Below, one piece after another: positions 24,661 to 38,100 of a stretch of 64,000 nt of DNA. Each line of letters begins with the position of its first letter. The first letter of the stretch is position 1. The notes beneath the pieces are model-generated. The model searched no databases. It was not told the DNA's origin and saw only the letters and a list, made by a program, of their open reading frames with translations. Position numbers and translations under genes: made by a program. Origin of the DNA: Annona cherimola (taxonomy: Eukaryota; Streptophyta; Magnoliopsida; Magnoliales; Annonaceae); the NCBI GenBank assembly GCA_030490835.1, contig CM059973.1:58284008-58348007 (forward strand), given 5' to 3'.

Positions 24661-27100
24661 GCTCTAATATCATTCTTGTAATGACTCACTGACTAGCTAC
24701 CGACCCTAACTAAGTTCATTACTACCACCAAAAAATCTAACCACATTTACTCAAAATCGGTGGTCGTGGAGTACAGTACATCAAGTTACATATATGTACA
24801 TAATATATTTAATTATCCTTAAAATTTTTAACTAAGATTATGAAAATAACATCAAATGAAAGCAAGATTAGTATTAATCATATGTCTATAACGATAATCT
24901 TTAAACCAACCCACACACACCAAACCATCTATCTACAATTGAATTGCACTACAACCACTCTTATAATTATAGAAAAATAAAATAGCTAAAATCTCCATCA
25001 AGCTTCTGAGGGTTAAGGGTCATGCCTAATCATAGTCTTTGTGCCAACACCCTGTTGGGTTTTGTTTGTTATCTTGTTATCTAAAAATAAAAACAAGAAA
25101 ACGAAGAGTCCATACAATCTCAATAAGAAGTATAATGACAACAAATAAATAAAATCTTCTAAAACTAATTGAAAAATGTTAAATCTAAATACTAGCTAGT
25201 ATATTAATATGAATCGATAAAATTAATTCATGCTAATCATGTTCATGAAAGTGTTTTGTGCCTCGACACCTATTGAACTACATGAAAATATTACGATTTT
25301 AATTTCACTATGAGCTTCCACTCTGACTGGCTAGAGGTAAAATTAAACTATAATATAATTACTCACTCTAGTTGACTAGAGGCTAACTGTTAAACTAAAC
25401 TGAATCTCCAATCGGCCGGCAAATTTCCAATTCATAACTAAATCAACACACTTATCTACATCTCATCATGCTCATCATTTACATTCAACTAGCATGCAAA
25501 TATGCACATATAACATGCTTAAAATATGCATCTCAAAAATTTAGCACATGAATATACTTTCTACGAACATGGAATTTAATATAAATTCATTTAAAATTCA
25601 TACAAAGTTGGTTAATAAAATTAATAAACCTCATAACTAAAAATGTACATTGGAGTTTTTCTAATATCTCAATTAAAATCATCATGAAAATATGGTGCCC
25701 ATAATAGCAATTCACATTCATAATGCAAAATTAAAATCATTAAGAAAGGAATCCTAATTACCTGGAATAGTAAACTTTAATTCCCTCACTAGGACTGCAC
25801 ACTCAATTAAAAATAAATGCTTCTAGTCTACATAAAAATCACACCCAAATACTTAATATTTACTTCAAAATGCTTTATTTAAAGCTATTCAATCCATTTA
25901 TAAAAAAATTAAAAGTTAATCAAATATAAAATTCTCTAATTTCCACCATTTAAGAACATTATAGTAAAATATTTACACTCTTCTAGATCTAATACATAGC
26001 GCATTATTAATTACTTTTATATATGTGATTCATTGTAATATCATATGTCATGATGTATAAAATTTCCTAATTAAATTTTTAAATAAACTTATTTTTCCTA
26101 ATATAAATATATATTTATTTACATTGAAGCCTTATTTCATCCATAATGATCTTTATACATTTAATATGTCATCACCAAGTATATAATATTTTATATTTAT
26201 ATGTTGTGTTAATGCCCCATCAGAATCATATAATTTCTTCATCACACTATTAAGCTATTTGGTGAAAATTCTTTCTCATGCATTAAATACCATGGCATGA
26301 ATTTCCATGTATTAATAGAAATCATCTCGATGTCCATGAGGTTTGAACCTTTTTACAGTTATATTTGGTTGCAACCTCGAGATGATTTCTCTTGTCTCTA
26401 TTGCCTTCAACCATCCGCCTCAACTATTAAAGGGAACTAGAAATAATGCAACGTATTAAATACCCATCTTAGGTTATTCATCCTCTCCTCCTTAGATAAT
26501 AGGTGAATAACAAAAACAATTATACTTGAAATTTAAAAATTAATACATTTCTACAAGAAATGCATATGGATGGAAAACTAACGACTATTTTAAATTATCC
26601 AAAAAGATAAGAAAAGGCATTTGAATCATGAAGCAAATAACCCTCTCTAACCTTTTCATCAAAATTTCCTTAATTAATAAATGATAAAAAATATTAACAT
26701 GAATGTAAGTCCACCCATTCCTATTATTTGTTGATTGATAAAACTTTTTCTTCTTTTTCAAGTAGACAATGAAGAAACATACTAAAAGCAAAGACGACAT
26801 CATCAATCGATGCAAAAATTACTCGCCTTTATCTATTTCACCCATTCAAAATGAAACTATAAAAAAGTTCTCCACCTTGTTCTGGCCCTCCATCCTCTAT
26901 CTTTTGCTAGTTAGGTTAATACTTCACCTTCTATTCTCACTTCTATTTAAATTTTTTTAGTTCATAAACCTCCAAGCTATCTTTAAATAGATGCGGTTAA
27001 ATTAAATGGTGTCTCATACACATTGACATTGCACACGCATCATCGAACCCCACTTATAGATTAACATGTCCAAACTAAATAATCACATGCTATGTATGCG
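24661..27100 (-). repeat. LTR end plus primer-binding site of another LTR element
   Basis: Reading the minus strand, an LTR-like sequence ends GAGTCATTACA at 24677 and is followed by TGATATTAGAGC (24661-24672), two changes from TGGTATCAGAGC. The LTR interior near 25000-25110 has the CTAAAAATAAAAACAAGAAA-type block seen in solo LTRs A and B. The far edge is not resolved; it is somewhere before the MITE at 27131. The downstream internal region is cut off at the copia LTR (24311). 25100-27100 holds no gene. Confidence 0.45.
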
Positions 27101-27130
27101 GCCAAAGATTGTTTTCTATTACTAATATAT

Positions 27131-27525
27131 GAGAAGTGATCCTGTTAGCTTGGACTAAGAAAACGTCTTGCTTAGCCTAACCAAAAAACTCATTTAGAAC
27201 ATTTTATTTTTACTTTTTTATTCATAAACTTGTTTATCTAAGTGTATTTAAAATATAAACCAACTTTTACAATTTTTAGATGTGTATATATTTTTCAAAG
27301 ATTTTAAAGATGGGGGTATTTTAAATATTATATACACATAGATGTTTGAAAATCTCGAAAAAAGATATACACATCCAAAAATGGTCAAACTTGATTTATA
27401 TGTTAAATATACTTAGATAAACAAGTGTATGAAGAAAAAAGCAGAAGAAAAAGTATTGTAAATGAATTTTTTGAGGTGGGTTAAGCGAGATATTTGTTTA
27501 GCCTAAGCTAACAGGATCATTCCTC
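27131..27525. mobile_element. Foldback MITE (MULE-like), 395 bp, 9-bp target duplication
   Basis: Ends are inverted: GAGAAGTGATCCTGTTAGC on the left and, as reverse complement, GAGGAATGATCCTGTTAGC on the right, with pairing continuing along most of the element. A perfect 9-bp direct repeat CTAATATAT flanks it (27122-27130 and 27526-27534). A 9-bp duplication is typical of Mutator-like elements. A second copy is at 61048-61468. It has no coding capacity. Confidence 0.9.
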
Positions 27526-27534
27526 CTAATATAT

Positions 27535-28200
27535 TTCTTTTATTTAAAAATTGATATGCATACACATATATCATATATAACCTATGTATTTTCTAATTAA
27601 CACTTCTACCTTGTAAATAATTTAAACAAAGCATATGAAGTTATAAATTGAAAATTTATCTCTATTTAGTTCATGCTTCAATTAATCATATTAATTTCAT
27701 AAAAATATAGTCAACTATCTAATTATCTAAAATGTACCACCCTATTTAATTATCCAGTTTTCTTTTCAAATTTTAAATGAAGCTATAAAGCCCTCGACTT
27801 ATAATTTAATTAACATAATAATATTAAATTTAAATTTACAAATTAAATTAGTCGATTTACAAGTTGTGGCATGGTCCACAACAATGGTATGATCTTGTCG
27901 TGGTGCATGGTTTTTAACAAGCCTATTACTCTAGTCTTTTTTATACTTCAATGCATGATTGACCAAAAGACAAGATCAAATGGCAACTTAGCTTTTGGCA
28001 TGTCTCTTACAAACTTTTCAGATATTACAGTGTTGATTTGAGCGGGGAAGTACCAACAAATTTCACTTCATATGATGTTACGGAAGATTCTAAACTTCTT
28101 TGAATGCATTATGTGAAGACCAATAAGAATCAATGGCACCTTGATAAGGCTTTACTTTTAGGATTTTGGTGAAGCATCGCACACCTGACTAAAGAAGAGA
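27535..28200. other. AT-rich DNA, no gene recognised
   Basis: No repeated partner, domain or terminal structure seen. Confidence 0.4.
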
Positions 28201-28990
28201 GCTAGAGCAACTATGGCTAAGAGAACAAAATATCTAGGTGATAATACATCTAAGAGACCAAGCTAAGAAGCTAGAAATGAAGAGCATTAGCTTATTCCCT
28301 CTTAATCGTTTACATTTGAAAAGGAAGTTCATGAACAGGCTTGTAAGCCTAAGTTTTCTCCTCTTCCTTTTGGCTCCATTCCTATTGATTTGTCTCTTAT
28401 TGTTTCCTTGATCGATTTTTATTTTGAAAATATTCAAAATCAATTTGGTTCATTGAAGATAGATTTGATAGGATAGAAACTTGCATGATACTCTCATGGG
28501 TTTTATTTAACAAGTTGTTTGGACGGCTAATGTTAAGCTTGAACAATCTATTGAACATAAGTCTCTTATAGATCCAACTCCTAAATCTAATCATAAAGAA
28601 CTAGAGTATTCTGAACCATCTAAAAGAGAAAAGCTACATCTTCTCCTTAGATGTCTAGCCATGAAGAGATAGTTGCAAAAATTCTCAATACTATGCAACT
28701 CTAGTATAAAGGCACATCTGAAAACTTTTCAAAATCATGCTAAATTCTTGAAGAGAAAGCTTTCTCTTAGACCTAAAAAGTTTAGATTTACCTCAATTAT
28801 AAAGATCCACTTGGAGTAAGAATTTGAAGAAGAGGATCTTTCCTCTATTCAAAAGGATACAATTGATCCATTTGATGAAAATTGGAGGAATTGAAGAAGA
28901 TTCAAATGTGGAGCATAAGTGAACCTTGAATGGTGGTTTTTGAAGTTTCTTTGGAGCTGATTCAAATAATCTTCTTTGTTGCAAATTATT
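28200..28990 (+). pseudogene. Decayed ORF of unknown (probably retroelement) origin
   Basis: The + strand gives an N-terminus MAKRTKYLGDN, then after frame changes KPKFSPLPFGSIPIDLSLIV and SNHKELEYSEPSKREK-like stretches. Several stops break it. Position and style (basic start, Pro-rich middle) suggest a non-enzymatic retrotransposon ORF, but I recognise no family. Codon-like structure is the only support. Confidence 0.25.
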
Positions 28991-30664
28991 TTTGTCTATA
29001 TAGACAAATTATGCAATTTAGTTTTCTATAGATAAACTTATTTAATTACACATTTCATATGCATATAGCTGCTTTTTTGCGCTTTTAGACATTATCTCAT
29101 CATATTTTAGACATTTTCAAAACAAAGGCTTTAAATTTTAGGATGATTATAGTAATTCATTTTAGACTTTATTTTTTATTTTTCATGTCATTCATATTTG
29201 CGGTTTGTTCATTTACTGCATGTCATCTTTGCTTATGAAAAAAAGGTAAATTATGAAAATTTAATTTATTGTAATCTTTTTAAAAGCATAATGACAAGAG
29301 GAGACATGAAAATTGATTGAAACTTGACTAAAAGTTGTTTGGAGCGTGGTTATTATGTCATCATCAAAAACAAAGAGAATATAAATTATATATTTTTGCT
29401 ATAGTTATGATGATGATAAATTGATGATGAGATTAAAACTGATGGTGATGCTTTTTGTTTTAAATGATAAAGGGGATGAAATTATGTGTGGATTATTGTA
29501 AATTAGTTGATTGTAAGTGCATAGTTGTAACTTTGGTTAGTTAATGAATTAAAGTTGCTTGATGGATTCATGAAGCATGTCACTTCTTAAAAACTTCGTG
29601 GTTTTGACTTGATATTAAGATCTTACTAGGTCTCATGCAAGTTAAGCATTTTAGACTAAAGCCATGGGTTGTTAGAAGTCTTTTGGACTACATCCAAATG
29701 GAAAGTGGAATAAAAAGCATCAAATTCAAACCCAAGTTGGTGAAATAGGAAAGTATTGACAGGTCCTTGGATTGATTTGGATGCTATTTTTTTGGAAAAG
29801 GAATTCATTGGATTAATGCTTATTTTTAATTTATTATGTAAATAATTTTAGTTCAATCAGTTTGTTGACCCTTAATTTTGTTTAGCATTGTAAATTTTTA
29901 CGAGTGCAAATTTGTGTAATTGCGACTTATGAAATTTATACAAAGATAGTTTGTTGCGTAAATATAGAATGAATAGGTGCATTTGGATAAGTTAGTGGTT
30001 TTACAATTTTATATAACTGTCTTGTTGTTGCAATTTGACTAAATTGTAATTTGGGGATATTATATGATGTAACTAGTTTGAAGTTAAATCTAATGATGTG
30101 GTAGATTTGTTTGTTAAAATTCGATGAGTTGACAAGTCAAATATCATGTTCTGTGAAGAATGAACCTAACAACTACTAAATTTTAATTTCTAATGTGTCA
30201 ATGCACAAGGATTTTATTTAGGTGGTTGTTTGGGAATATGTAAAACTCAATGACATTGAGCATTAATTTTTCTCTCTCCATTGCAACCCCATTAACTACC
30301 TTCACGTATTAATTGGTCTCGTTGTGAGGGAGCACCAGAATGGTTGATGCACACGCACATGCAATTCACACATGCAGTCTTGCTGTGATGGAGCACCGTT
30401 AACTACATGCACACATTCATTGGCAGTATGACATCCAGCGGAAGCTATTCCTTAAAAAGACTAGTTTCTCATCCACCCTTACTGATGATAAGTTTTACAA
30501 AAAATAAGTAGTTTTTTCTGAATAACCCCTAAATGTTAATTTTTAATTCAAATATTAAGATTGGAAACTTGAATTTTGGAGCTATTTGACTTGAATATTG
30601 ATGATGCATCATTGGATGAGAGAATGATGTATTATAGTTCGAATTTGAATAATGCTAGGTGGCA
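28991..30664. other. No gene recognised
   Basis: AT-rich DNA. A patch at 29330-29470 (gtcatcatcaaaaac... gatgatgataaa) resembles retroelement 3' ends but has no partner in the window. A ~60-bp patch at 30310-30420 repeats GAGGGAGCACCAGAA / GATGGAGCACCGTTAAC loosely. Confidence 0.3.
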
Positions 30665-32470
30665 TGTAACACCTTATTACCTAGACATTTTCATTAGCTA
30701 ACCAACAGTATCACATGCCCTAAGATAAATTCGACAGCATCTCCCGCTAATCTATAAAAGGTAGCATGGAATACAAAACCCGTTTTACTTGTATGACACA
30801 TTTTTGTTCCAAGATTTAACAAATAACTCTATGTTTTTGCATTTACATACTTATACTATAATGCTCTCATATTAAGAAATATTTATGTTCATTCAACCCA
30901 GATCATTTACATAGCAAGAAAGTTCTCATATTCCATTGTAATTATGTCAAGGTATTCAAAAAGATCATTATATATACATATATTGGTTGTAGATAAGATA
31001 AAAATACCAGAAGCATAACATGCCATCCTAGTTGGTCCAAACCAAGCAAGTATCGGCATCCTTTAATGCCAAATAGAAGGATAAATTTCATATTATCAAA
31101 GAACACAGATCATAATCTATTAGGTCAAGTCTCTGGGATTGTATTCTCTTCCAGTCGCATCTTGAAATGCCTCACCTGACTTGTGTCTAAGAATATAATG
31201 ACAAATTATGTGAGTCTAAACAGATTCGGTAAGTCAATAGCAATTAGCAAAAAATAGAATCAAATAAGACCCTAGTTGCACCTACAATGATAATGATAAA
31301 AAAAACCGATGCCTAAATGACCATACACAATGTATGCAGCCTATATTCATGCCTACAAACATATACATATTACCACATAATTTTTAATAGGCATGCACTT
31401 CCCCTCATGTACAACTTTTTTTTAATGATTATACATTGCAATGCAACCGTGTGCTTTAACTCAATATAACACAAGACCATTCCAAGAAACATAGCACAAT
31501 AATCATAAGACCAATATCACAAACCAGAATTTGCCACTAACATTTTAAAGTATATTAATTCTTAATTTAACATACCATCTATCATATTGACATTTTATCA
31601 AACATGTAATAGGCGCTAATAAGAAAGATAATAGTTATTCATAGTCAACTATAGAATTTAAGCCATCATACCCTCCCATGATAAGACTAACCATTCCACA
31701 AGAATCATTTAATAATCGTAAATTTCTTTGTATTCTATTCAGCGTCGTCTCCCTTCACATCCTAGGTCGCCTCATTCATAAATTGTAAGAGTGATGTTCA
31801 CCACACATATGGTACAACATGATAAGAATCAATATTCTACTATGGATTCAAGAAAAAGAAATTATCTACTTAACTAGATTGCAATTTTTCCAAAATTAGC
31901 AGCTCTAAACTTAAAATCTAGGATTTTGGGATCCTTTGATGCAAATCAATAATCTTCAAGGTGGTTTAAAGAGTTCTAGTGCAGGTTTAGGGTCAGATTG
32001 AGGGTTGAAGAGAAGAGAAAAAAAAGGGAAAGAAGTAGAATGAGAAGGAAAGGGATGAAAGAGTTGTAGGCCCCCTTCTTTTAAACAATTCTTGCCAGTT
32101 ATGCGAGCCATGCTAGACACGAGATGTGTAAATGTCCACACAACCCAACTCATATTTGTTTGATCTCAATTACTAATTTACTACCAAGTTTTTCATCCCA
32201 TACAACTTTATCACTTGAAAATTTCGACAGGGGCACTACCCCTTAACTCCCATAGCTTGACCGGGCAAGCCGAACTCCATCTTACTCTACGAGGTTCAAA
32301 ATAGTCATAGCACCTAAACAACATATCAACCATATACCTCTAAATTAATATCCATCAAATCACACCACAACTAAATGGATGCAACTATACAAACATATCA
32401 ATGCACAACTCATAATTCATGTCTTATATACTTATAAATTATGTCCCATATTACCTATATGTCAAGGACA
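30665..32470 (-). mobile_element. Solo LTR B, relative of solo LTR A
   Basis: It begins (on +) TGTAACACCTTATTACCTAGACA, matching TGTGACGCCTCATTACCTAAACA of copy A, and follows the same order of blocks to CTTAACTCCCATAGCTTGACC and TGTCAAGGACA at the far end. It lacks a primer site on the inner side, so it is read as a solo LTR. A loose ~25-bp direct repeat containing AATAATGCTA occurs at 30643 and near 32655, but no exact 5-bp duplication is evident. Confidence 0.6.
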
Positions 32471-34486
32471 TAATACATGCATACATACACAGTATATTCC
32501 CGTGCATGTCATATCTGTATACAAAGTACATATCATTAACATCATTAACTATTAGTTATATATTTACAAATTACCTCATGGTTAAGAAAAATTTATTATC
32601 AAAATACTTGGTCGCAAATGGCATTTATTGATAAGTTCTAGATTTATTTAAATTTCAATAATGCTAAAGTGTCATGTTTGCTAGAATTTTATGTGTTATG
32701 CATCATTTAGATTGAAATTTTCATTTTGATTATTTAGAGTTGTGTCAAAGTATGGAGATAAAATTCAGGTATGTTTTTGTCTAGTTGATTTGATTTTTTA
32801 TTATTTTAATTAGGTTTGAATGCTGATATTAAAATAACTATATTGCATATATGTTGCCTATTCTTCCGCAACTGTACGTATCACACAAGTAATATAGATA
32901 ATTGAGTCAAGTTATCATTCCTACAAAGACATGGACTAAATAATCACTAATTATTGAGAACTAAGTATTGGATCATATTTTTTATCAAAAAAGTATTAGA
33001 TCTAATTCAAATGAAGTAATTTAAAAGTAATAATTAGGAAGAAAAGAATAGAAGAATTAGAATTGATCGAATGCAACTGAGGATTTATAAGTTAAGAGTT
33101 TTATAACGATAAACAAGACTAGATTCTAACTTTAGTTATGTATTCCCAGTGATTCATCTAACTTCTAGTTTAGTTCTATTGAGTTGGAGGCCAAAATATT
33201 CATACACCTTTTTTATGGTAATATAAGTCTTATTTAAGGATTTCATAATCTAACGTGAACTAAAAAGATTAAATTTCAAGTTGTATTAAACCCATCCTAA
33301 ATAGTGATCACAAGGCTAACAAGTATGTCTATTTATATTAGCAAATCTGGCATAATCTTATGAGACGAAAGAATCTCAGAGGTTACATAGATTATGTGCT
33401 AATTAACCCTATATCCAATCTCATGCTATCTCTTTCAAACATCACATAAGATTTACAAATCAATCTATGAGGTGACCAATCTCATAAAAGCATTACCAAC
33501 AAGTTAAGTAAATAATCCAAACTCCATATTATAACTAAAGAAAATTATACATCCATCATGATTCAATTACAACATCCATCAAAATCCTTGTATGAGGTTT
33601 TTGGTCACTCATAATTATAGTGTATTCAATAAAATAACTTCAAATTCATCTCTAAATAACATAAAACATAAAACTAAATAGAAGATAAATCTGCTATTGA
33701 AGCTTGCTTTCTATCTCTAAGCTTGTTCTTCAATGCACTTAGATCTCCTCTATGACCTACTTGATTCATCTAAGATTTGAGAGCAACTCCCTTTTTATAT
33801 CAAGGGCTTCAGCATTACATAGGGCATTGAATAGGGATCAATTGCGCAATAAATTATATAATACATTGGCTGAATCACACGGGGCGTGTAATAATCGTAC
33901 GACCCTATGTAACTTAGTGCTTCAGCTTAGTCCATCCACACGCCATGTGATTACTTGCACACCTTTGTGTTCATTTTTGTCTTTGAATTTCATGATCCCT
34001 TCCATCCACATAGCCCATATGATATAGTGCTTGGGACATGTGATTAATTTCTTTTCCTATTTTCCACGCTTTTGCCCTATTTTTCTCATTTTTGAAATTT
34101 CCTCCTTTACACGTACTTTTCTTCATGTTTCACAAAATTCATAGCCAAATGACTCAAAATTATACAATTTATAAATCATTGATCACAAAGAACTTACATC
34201 AATCAACAAAATATCAAACACCCCGGACATGAGTTATTACTTATCCTCAAACAATTCATTTAAAACAACTTCATCTGATAAATGTATATTCTCCCATCAT
34301 AATCATGCAAGAAGGGAAATAGAATTTAGTTTCTACTATTACAAATATTACCTTCTTCACTATTTATATATTCATCAAATGTTTACAAATAACTTATCAA
34401 AAATAGTTCCATGTAGGCATCCATATCCACAATAACCAACTCTCGTTGTTGTGAAACAAATAGCAAATCAAATATAATCTATATTT
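32471..34486. other. No gene recognised; possible LTR-like sequence
   Basis: Mostly AT-rich. The phrase near 34220 (caaacaccccggacatgag then a TTATCCTCAAACAA block) resembles text found in Athila/Tat LTRs and the end of their internal regions, but no ends or partner can be defined. Confidence 0.3.
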
Positions 34487-35140
34487 TGATTATTAACAAC
34501 TTAAATTTGAGAATTTTTAAGACACTAACAAGTGTATAAGTTGATTCAAGTTAGAAAGGTTCAAACACAAGCAATGAGAGATCAAATTGCAAACTCAAGT
34601 CGACTCAGGCATCGACTTAAGTCAAGTCAATACCCAAGTCGACTCCAGTATTGACTTCAACTAGCATTTTTTGGATAGACTCTGCAACCTAAGTCGACTC
34701 TGCAAGCGCTTGGATGGACTTCAAGGCTCCGATGTTGAATTTGATGAAGTCAAGTCACAACCCAAGTTGACTCTGACATGCGACTTGGGTGAAGTTCCAG
34801 ATGACGTCGACTCAGTGATGCAACTTGAGTTAAGTTACACCTCAAATCAACCCTAGCATTCAACTTCAACACAAGAAGGTTCGAATCAAGCAGATTAAAG
34901 CTCAAGATGACCAAGTACATGGTTAAGATGAACAATAGTACATTTGCAAAGATTAAATTATATTGAGACACGTGAAGCTATAAAACAAAGAAAGAAAGCA
35001 CACATATGTCAAGGCACTAAGTTTATGTAGTCTTGAAGCTCCAATGAGCATGATGAATTGTGAAGTTGCAATCTAAGTTGACTTCACCTACGATTAAGTC
35101 AAGTCTCAGATCAAGTCGACCCCAAAATAGAACTTGATGT

Positions 35141-38100
35141 TGTGGTACCCAAAACAAATGTGACTCATACATGTAATCTAGGCATGTAATTAGTGTTAAT
35201 TATATGATTGAAGTGGATGGATGAGATTAGGGCAAATTATTAAGTAAGGTGGTTAAGTTAATCACGTTAGCCCAATATAAGATAATGTGCTCAAAAGGGA
35301 CAAAATGAGGTATGAAAATGATGATTTGGCATGATCTTTAATTCCATTAATTATGATTAAATTGATGATAATTATGGGATTGATGTGGCTACTGTTAGAA
35401 AATGCATAACTGGACGCCCATAAGGTGGATTAACGTGAAATTTGAAAGGTAAGCACAAGTTGTCGTGCTTTACCTCATGAATGGTATGGATTATATTAAT
35501 CATGATTGAATTATGATGATAATGATTTAATTTTATCAAGTTCTATATGATATTTTCAAATGCTCATATCTTGATCTAGGATTATCGTTTTGAAATGAAA
35601 ATTTTCATGAACGGTTAAAACAAGGTGTTCTATCATATGGATGGATTTGATCAAGTTAAATATTATGAAAAATTTCTTAATCACATAACAATAAAAGCGT
35701 TTGACTTTTGTTCCAGAAAAGTGATATGCCATTAATGAACCAAAAGTGATAAGCGACACGTGTTAATATAAGATTCATTGAAAAAGATTTAAAGTCAACC
35801 AAATAAATAGAAAGTTGACTTTTAAAAAGAAAATAGGACATGTGTCAAACAAGGATTCATTGAGAGAAATGCAAAGTCAATGTGTTTAATGCCTTGCTTG
35901 AGGTGTCATGAGATGAGAATTTTGAGCAATTTTGTGATTTAAAAAAAAATGAAAAAGTGTATGAAAAGGTTCCACATCAAGGAAAGTTCAATGCATGATA
36001 TTTGGACAGATTTTTTTGTCACAAAATGACAAAATGGGCAGCCACATAGGGACGTGCACATGGATAGCAAAATGATAGATTTTTGGCATTTAGAAAATTT
36101 CATATAAATAGGAACCTTAAGGGGTAAGGAAGGCAGCTCAAATGGGGATAAACATTGATTTATCTAAGTCAAAATGAGATGGAAAAAACACCCTTATAAA
36201 AGGGGAAAAAGGGCAGCTTGGGTTGCCCCCTTTGTGGACAGCTTGGACATCCACTTTTGGGGGAAAAAAAAGAAGAAAAAGGGGCAGCAACCTAACGGCC
36301 AAGCAAGGAAGAAAAAGGAGAAGAAAAAGGGGAGAAGAAGGAAGGGAAGAAAGGAGGAAACCAACTTGAGCAAGGACCAAGCAAGCCTAGCTCATCAAGT
36401 AAGTGTTTGAACCAAGTTTTGGTCTGATAAATTCTAAGTTTTCTAGCTCAATGAATGGTTCATAAAATTGATTTATTATGAACCCTAAATGATAATTAGA
36501 GAAGCCCTTAATAGGGTTATTAAAGGATAAATGAACTAGAAGATTTACTTCAAGCTTTTAAGGAAGCATATGTGTGATTTAGGGTTGATTATGCTAAGTA
36601 CACCATGCTGAAATGTTTGAAAACTCCCAATTAAAGTTGCTGTTTTAACCCTTTATTATATGTTAATTATGTGAATTATTCCATGATTAATATGTGTTAA
36701 AGTAAGCATATTTCATGGACTTTAAGAGGGCGAAACATAAAGTTAACAACTTGGTGCAAAATTCTACTCATTTAAGGTAGAATTGACGCATAACTTAAAC
36801 AACATGATAAATGGATGATTAGGAGGGTAAAATATCCTAAATATAGGGTATTATGGACGTCCAAAGGGTAGCATTAAGAAGGCTAAAAATCTGTTTTGTA
36901 GAGCCTTAAAGATGTGGACATCCAAGGTGGAGAAAGAGGGAAACAAGTTGCTGTTTTGGGCAATCCAATTGATGGATTTTAATTTCATGATTATACCTTA
37001 ACTAATGTGCACAAAGGTGCTTAAGTTAAGCCAAAAAGGAGAGAAAAATTTCTGTTTTATTTGAACTTGAATTACACTTAATATATGTGTTTAAATGAGT
37101 GAACATGAAAAGTATAGATGACAAGAAGGGAGAATGACCATGTATGATTAGCTAAGGTGCAAAAATGAAAGGAAAATATGGTAAAACGAGAAAATCTAGG
37201 GTTGTTTTGAGAAAATTATAAAATCTCAAAATTTCGAGATTGAAATTAGTAGCCCCAACTCATAAATAGGTGTCTTGGATGAGCACCAATGTGAAAAATG
37301 TAAAGAATGGATGTTAAATAATAAATGGGAAGTATTAAACTTTCATATGTTGAGTTAACCTTAGAGGTTATAATAAGCTTGAAAACTTATTCTAACTAAG
37401 GGTATCCAAAATGAAGGGAATGGTCAAAATGAAAAGAATGATCACAATTAAGTCACATGTCACACTGATGTGTGAATTGGAAGATTAACACCCAACTTGA
37501 AAGACAAGTGAGTTAAGCTAGTTGAAGTAAGTTGATGTGGATTCATATAGATTGAAAAACCCTAAGGGATGCAAGCATTTGAAAAGGGATTAAGGTTATC
37601 TCAGGTAAGCAAGCGTACTTTCCAAAATATTGATTTCCTCCTATGTGTTGAAATGATTAAAAATATTTATGTTGATTTCGGGTTGCTAAAATAGCATACA
37701 AAAGGCTATGCAAGCCCCTCTTTATGTAAAAAAGACAAAAAGGATATGTGGACAAGGATATGATACCAGGGTGGATAAAAGAAAATGATGCAATTGCATA
37801 ACCTTTGTGGGCGAAAAGCCCTGAAATGGAAACCAAAAAAATGTTAGTGAAATACATTATTTACTCTTGAAAATTAAAAAGCTTTGAAGTTTCTTTATCA
37901 TGATAATTTTAAGATTTATGACAAACAACATTTTTAGAAAAGATTATTTTCTCGAATATTACAAATGCTTATCAAAATATTTTACTTAAAATATTTCTAA
38001 AAGTATTTAAGGGTGGTCATCCTAAAATTAACTTTCAAATATGTTAAAGTGGGTGCGCCCACTTTTTCAAGATGGTTTACAAGGACACGGACTGCAGTTT

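Noticed and set aside
30643..32680. Target-site duplication of solo LTR B (AATAATGCTA repeat)
   Set aside because: The ~25-bp similarity has mismatches and a gap, is far longer than the 5 bp expected for an LTR element, and does not abut the inferred ends.
36174..36410. Lys-rich + strand ORF
   Set aside because: It translates the purine-rich stretch inside the gypsy solo LTR; no protein family fits.
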